DNA of 9,961 bases from contig JAUHZW010000063.1 in assembly GCA_030425745.1 (NCBI GenBank), positions 1 to 9,961 on the forward strand, written 5' to 3'. The notes under the pieces were generated by a model. The model did not search any database. It was given only the letters and a program-made list of their open reading frames with translations, and had not been told where the DNA came from. Source of the stretch: Actinomycetes bacterium (GTDB taxonomy: Bacteria; Actinomycetota; Actinomycetes; S36-B12). Of the stretch, positions 7,591-9,961 are shown piece after piece. A program made the position numbers and the translations under genes. Position 1 is the first letter of the stretch; each line of letters begins with the position of its first letter.

Positions 7591-8247
7591 TCAGGCATCC
7601 GGCGGGACCGAGCGGTAGATGAGCGCCCACGCGCACAGGAACCAGGCAGCGACCGTTCCCAGCACGAGCCAGCCGATGAGGGCCGCAGGAGCTCCGGTGA
7701 CGAAGAATCCGTCGAGCGCGGCCAGGAGCCACAGGATCGCGCACAGGGCGATCATGACCACGACGGTCACGAGCCACCTCCCCCACCGTCGGCGGATCGT
7801 GCGGGCGTTGACCCGCCACGGATCCGGCCGGCCATCGACGACCGCGAGGAGCACGAAGGGGGTGAGGGCCAGCACGAGGACTCCGGGCACGACGTACAGA
7901 GCGAGCCCGACCGTCACGGAGATGACGAGGACGACTGACCACACCAGCAGGCGCCACCAGCAGTCACGGGCCGCCCGCAACACCGGCCGCCAGGCGACCG
8001 GCCCGTCGACCGCCTCCAGCATCGCGGCAGCCACCAGCCCATACGACACCACCATGATGAGGAACCCCGCGACAGCGAGGAGGACGAAGGACCACGTCAG
8101 GTACGGCAGAGCGCCCGGCAGGAGCAGCAGCGACTGCACGGCGGCGTTGACGACGATGACCGGGAGCAGCACGCGCCATGCGCGCCACATCCGCAGCAGG
8201 GCGGAGCCCAGAGCCGTGACCCGGTAGGCCGAAGGCGCGATCGTCAT
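7591..8247 (-). CDS. Six-helix integral membrane protein, function unknown
   Basis: A 218-residue membrane protein with hydrophobic segments at about 24-44, 50-78, 99-122, 124-138, 156-178 and 186-211. The stretch YVVPGVLVLALTPFVLLAVVDG, then PDPWRVNARTIRRRWGRW (118-158), recalls membrane proteins of the GPDPase-membrane-domain/YciC type, which have a P-G-x-x-x-x-x-x-x-F-x-x-x-A/V-V-x-x-G turn followed by a basic R-R-x-W motif. That likeness is weak, so I leave the function open. The ATG at 8247 is chosen because it overlaps the stop of the lipoprotein gene as ATGA and has GAGGAGG just upstream. A longer frame to 8421 would overlap the lipoprotein gene heavily. It is the last gene of a three-gene operon with the lipoprotein and the phosphoesterase. 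Confidence 0.82.
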   Translation of the reverse strand: MTIAPSAYRVTALGSALLRMWRAWRVLLPVIVVNAAVQSLLLLPGALPYLTWSFVLLAVAGFLIMVVSYGLVAAAMLEAVDGPVAWRPVLRAARDCWWRLLVWSVVLVISVTVGLALYVVPGVLVLALTPFVLLAVVDGRPDPWRVNARTIRRRWGRWLVTVVVMIALCAILWLLAALDGFFVTGAPAALIGWLVLGTVAAWFLCAWALIYRSVPPDA

Positions 8248-8259
8248 GACGCCTCCTCG
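8243..8259. repeat. 17-base junction repeat, copy 1 (lipoprotein/membrane protein boundary)
   Basis: GTCATGACGCCTCCTCG. On the minus strand it encodes the end of the lipoprotein (EEAS and stop), the GAGGAGG ribosome site (8252-8258) and the ATG overlap of the next gene. It is identical to 8605-8621, 362 bases away. Confidence 0.9.
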
Positions 8260-8609
8260 ACGGCGCGCTGCAGGACGTCCTCCGCTGTCCCCTCGAAGAT
8301 CGTCTCGCCATCGATCGTGATGGTCAGGGCATACGGGCTGGCGGCGTCCGCGACCGCCACGATCGCCTTGTCGTCCAGCGTCAGTCCCTCGCATTGGAAT
8401 CCAGAGTCCGAGGACGCGCACGTCGGTGCCACCAGGATGCCCACGCCGTCGGCCACCAGGACGTCGTAGACCGCATTGCGCACGCTGGTAACGGCGTCAC
8501 CGCCCACCGGGGTGAGGGCGCTGATCTGCGAGCAGGCGGCGAGCAGGGCCGACGTCAGGGTGACGAGCCCGAGCCGGGCTGCTGCTGGGCGGAGGCGTCG
8601 GAGGGTCAT
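8244..8609 (-). CDS. Small secreted lipoprotein, function unknown
   Basis: A 121-residue protein with a clear type II signal peptide: a basic start (MTLRRLRP), a hydrophobic core and the lipobox LAAC, giving lipidated Cys26. The mature part is small and acidic, with one Cys pair in PTCASSDSGFQCEG that could form a disulfide outside the membrane. It ends with a predicted helix, AEDVLQRAVEEAS. The size and the spaced Cys pair recall small DUF4333-like actinobacterial domains, but the match is loose. The ATG at 8609 overlaps the stop of the phosphoesterase gene as ATGA and is preceded by GAGGAGG. Encoded between a secreted-type phosphoesterase and a membrane protein, it may work with them at the outer face of the membrane. 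Confidence 0.85.
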   Translation of the reverse strand: MTLRRLRPAAARLGLVTLTSALLAACSQISALTPVGGDAVTSVRNAVYDVLVADGVGILVAPTCASSDSGFQCEGLTLDDKAIVAVADAASPYALTITIDGETIFEGTAEDVLQRAVEEAS

Positions 8610-8621
8610 GACGCCTCCTCG
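8605..8621. repeat. 17-base junction repeat, copy 2 (phosphoesterase/lipoprotein boundary)
   Basis: The same 17 bases as at 8243-8259. On the minus strand it encodes the end of the phosphoesterase (EEAS and stop), GAGGAGG (8614-8620) and the ATGAC start of the lipoprotein gene. The two copies bracket the lipoprotein gene exactly. Confidence 0.9.
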
Positions 8622-9961
8622 CGGGCGAGCAGTCGGGCCCTCGCCCTCATCTGCTCCGCCTCCACGCTGGCGTCGCTGATGCTGCTGAGGTCCCACGGGG
8701 CAGGGAGGAGCAGTTCGACGTTGCGGTCGAGCGGGGATCCCGCCCGCAACGCCGGCTTGTTCAGCCAGGCGTTCGCCCCGAGCTCCCGGCTCAGGGAGGC
8801 CAGACCGGTCTGGCTCAGATCACCGGGGGTCCACTCCGCCGGAGCGGCGTGGTCGAGAGCAGTCACGAAGATCGACATCGTGCCGTCGCGATTGTCGACG
8901 AGCTCGACGAGTTGCTGCTGCTGGGGGAAGTCGACGCACGAGGCCGTCGTGATCTCCCACAGACCGCCGGCACCGTCGGCGCGGGGATGTGCGGTGATCG
9001 TGTTGATGTGCGTGTGACCGTTCAGCCACGCCACACAGGCCGGCTGGTCCAGCAGCATCGCGAGGAACTCCTCGGCGTGGACCAGTCGCTGGCCGCCCCA
9101 CACCGGGGTGGCGTCGTTCTCCAGCGTGAGCGAGTTGTGGTGGCTGCAGACCAGAGCGAGTCGACCCTCGGCCTCGCACGCCGACAGCTCCGTCCGCAGC
9201 CACTCGAACTGATCCTCCGGGACGGCTCCGTCGGCACCGGCCGCCAGATTGCAGGTGTCCAGGCCGAGGACCCGCAGATAGGGGGTGAGATCCGCGGACC
9301 ACCAGGTCTGGCCGGAGTCGACATTGGCCTGTGTCCAGCCGTGGCCGACGGGCCCGGGAACGACGGGCGAGTCCAGGTGCGCCTGCATGAACTCCGTGCG
9401 CTCGAGCAGACGACGCTCGGGGTCAGGGGTCACCGCCTTCATGCCGGGGAGGAAGCCGAGCTGCTGCCGCAGGGCGTTCACGGCGAGCTGAGGCATGCTG
9501 ATGTCACTGGCGAATCCCTGCAGCCAGTTGGGGGCGAGCGCCTCGCCGGTGGCCGCCTTGCGGTCCCCCACCGCGTAGGCGAACAGCGACGGATCAGCGC
9601 GGAACGTCCCCATGAACATCGAGTCGTGGTTGCCGTAGACGGCATACCAGGGCACCGGCAGCCCCCGGGAGACGACCGGTCGGCCGACGGCAGCCGCGAG
9701 CAGGCCGGGCACCTGCGGGAATCCGTAGGCGCCGTACAGGTCGCTGCCCGGATCCTCGGGGTGGTAGGCGTACCCGGCCTCAGCCCACACCTGAGGACCC
9801 TCGTAGACGCCCGCCGCACCGCTGTTCGCGAGGACCTCGCCCCCGTCGAGGGTATCGATGTACCAGCGGGTCTCCAGAGTCGAGAGGTTGTCGGCGCTGT
9901 CTCCCGTGCTCAGCGCGGCCGCGAGTGGGGCACCGGTCACCGCGCTGGTCTGGGCTGCGTC
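8606..9961 (-). CDS. Metallophosphoesterase, PPA1498-type (5' end outside window)
   Basis: The frame is open to the right edge, so the GTG at 9940 is probably not the start; 451 residues are visible. Metallophosphoesterase motifs in order: STGDSADN near the edge (GD plus a later Asn), YGNHDSMFMG (about 9605-9640), CSHHNSLTLEN (about 9115-9150) and NGHTHINTI (about 9000-9030). These supply the Asp, Asn and His ligands of a two-metal site. The sequence around STGDSADN, with ETRWYIDTLDGG and a following VYEG, resembles the actinobacterial family named for PPA1498. Members are usually about 500 residues with an N-terminal export signal; the missing ~100 residues should hold the signal and the first D-x-H motif. 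The substrate is unknown. First visible gene of the operon with the lipoprotein and the membrane protein. Confidence 0.88.
   Translation of the reverse strand, partial: DAAQTSAVTGAPLAAALSTGDSADNLSTLETRWYIDTLDGGEVLANSGAAGVYEGPQVWAEAGYAYHPEDPGSDLYGAYGFPQVPGLLAAAVGRPVVSRGLPVPWYAVYGNHDSMFMGTFRADPSLFAYAVGDRKAATGEALAPNWLQGFASDISMPQLAVNALRQQLGFLPGMKAVTPDPERRLLERTEFMQAHLDSPVVPGPVGHGWTQANVDSGQTWWSADLTPYLRVLGLDTCNLAAGADGAVPEDQFEWLRTELSACEAEGRLALVCSHHNSLTLENDATPVWGGQRLVHAEEFLAMLLDQPACVAWLNGHTHINTITAHPRADGAGGLWEITTASCVDFPQQQQLVELVDNRDGTMSIFVTALDHAAPAEWTPGDLSQTGLASLSRELGANAWLNKPALRAGSPLDRNVELLLPAPWDLSSISDASVEAEQMRARARLLAREEAS

Noticed and set aside
7584..7599. Hairpin at the stop of the six-helix protein gene as a terminator
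   Set aside because: The stem is six pairs with one G-U and a four-base loop, and no T-tract follows; too weak to call in GC-rich DNA.

Overview
The window is high-GC, densely packed DNA with many GTG starts, ATGA stop/start overlaps and several starts that look leaderless. All of this fits an actinobacterium; I cannot name the genus. There are ten complete genes and two cut by the window edges. No rRNA, tRNA, CRISPR array, transposase or integrase was seen, and no gene-free stretch exceeds 100 bases.

Left part (1-4359): a cell-surface glycopolymer locus. The tail of a PAPS-dependent sulfotransferase runs rightward and meets, tail to tail, a leftward block. In transcription order that block is a TagF/CDP-glycerol glycerophosphotransferase-like protein, a GT4 glycosyltransferase, an ABC-2 permease of the Wzm/TagG type, and its partner ATPase. 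The pattern is that of assembly and export of a teichoic-acid-like or other polysaccharide. Two members are odd. The ATPase has lost the Walker A lysine, the Walker B acid and glutamate, the signature motif and the switch histidine. The TagF-like protein lacks the family's catalytic histidine motifs.

Middle (4360-7214): a 67-base divergent promoter region separates the polymer block from a PIG-L/LmbE zinc deacetylase gene. That gene converges on a small four-helix membrane protein gene, and the 84-base gap between them is almost filled by a 19-base tandem repeat. The membrane protein gene lies downstream of guaA (GMP synthase). The last 17 bases of guaA are duplicated just past its stop codon, directly in front of the membrane protein gene.

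Right part (7252-9961): a CD225/dispanin-like two-helix protein gene, then an operon with ATGA overlaps. Its order is a PPA1498-type metallophosphoesterase (5' end outside the window), a small lipoprotein and a six-helix membrane protein. The two junctions of this operon carry the same 17-base sequence.

Across the window, five gene starts share a TANNNT hexamer 6 or 7 bases before the start codon and lack a Shine-Dalgarno sequence. Four of them begin GTGAC. Operon-internal genes mostly use strong GGAGG sites instead.
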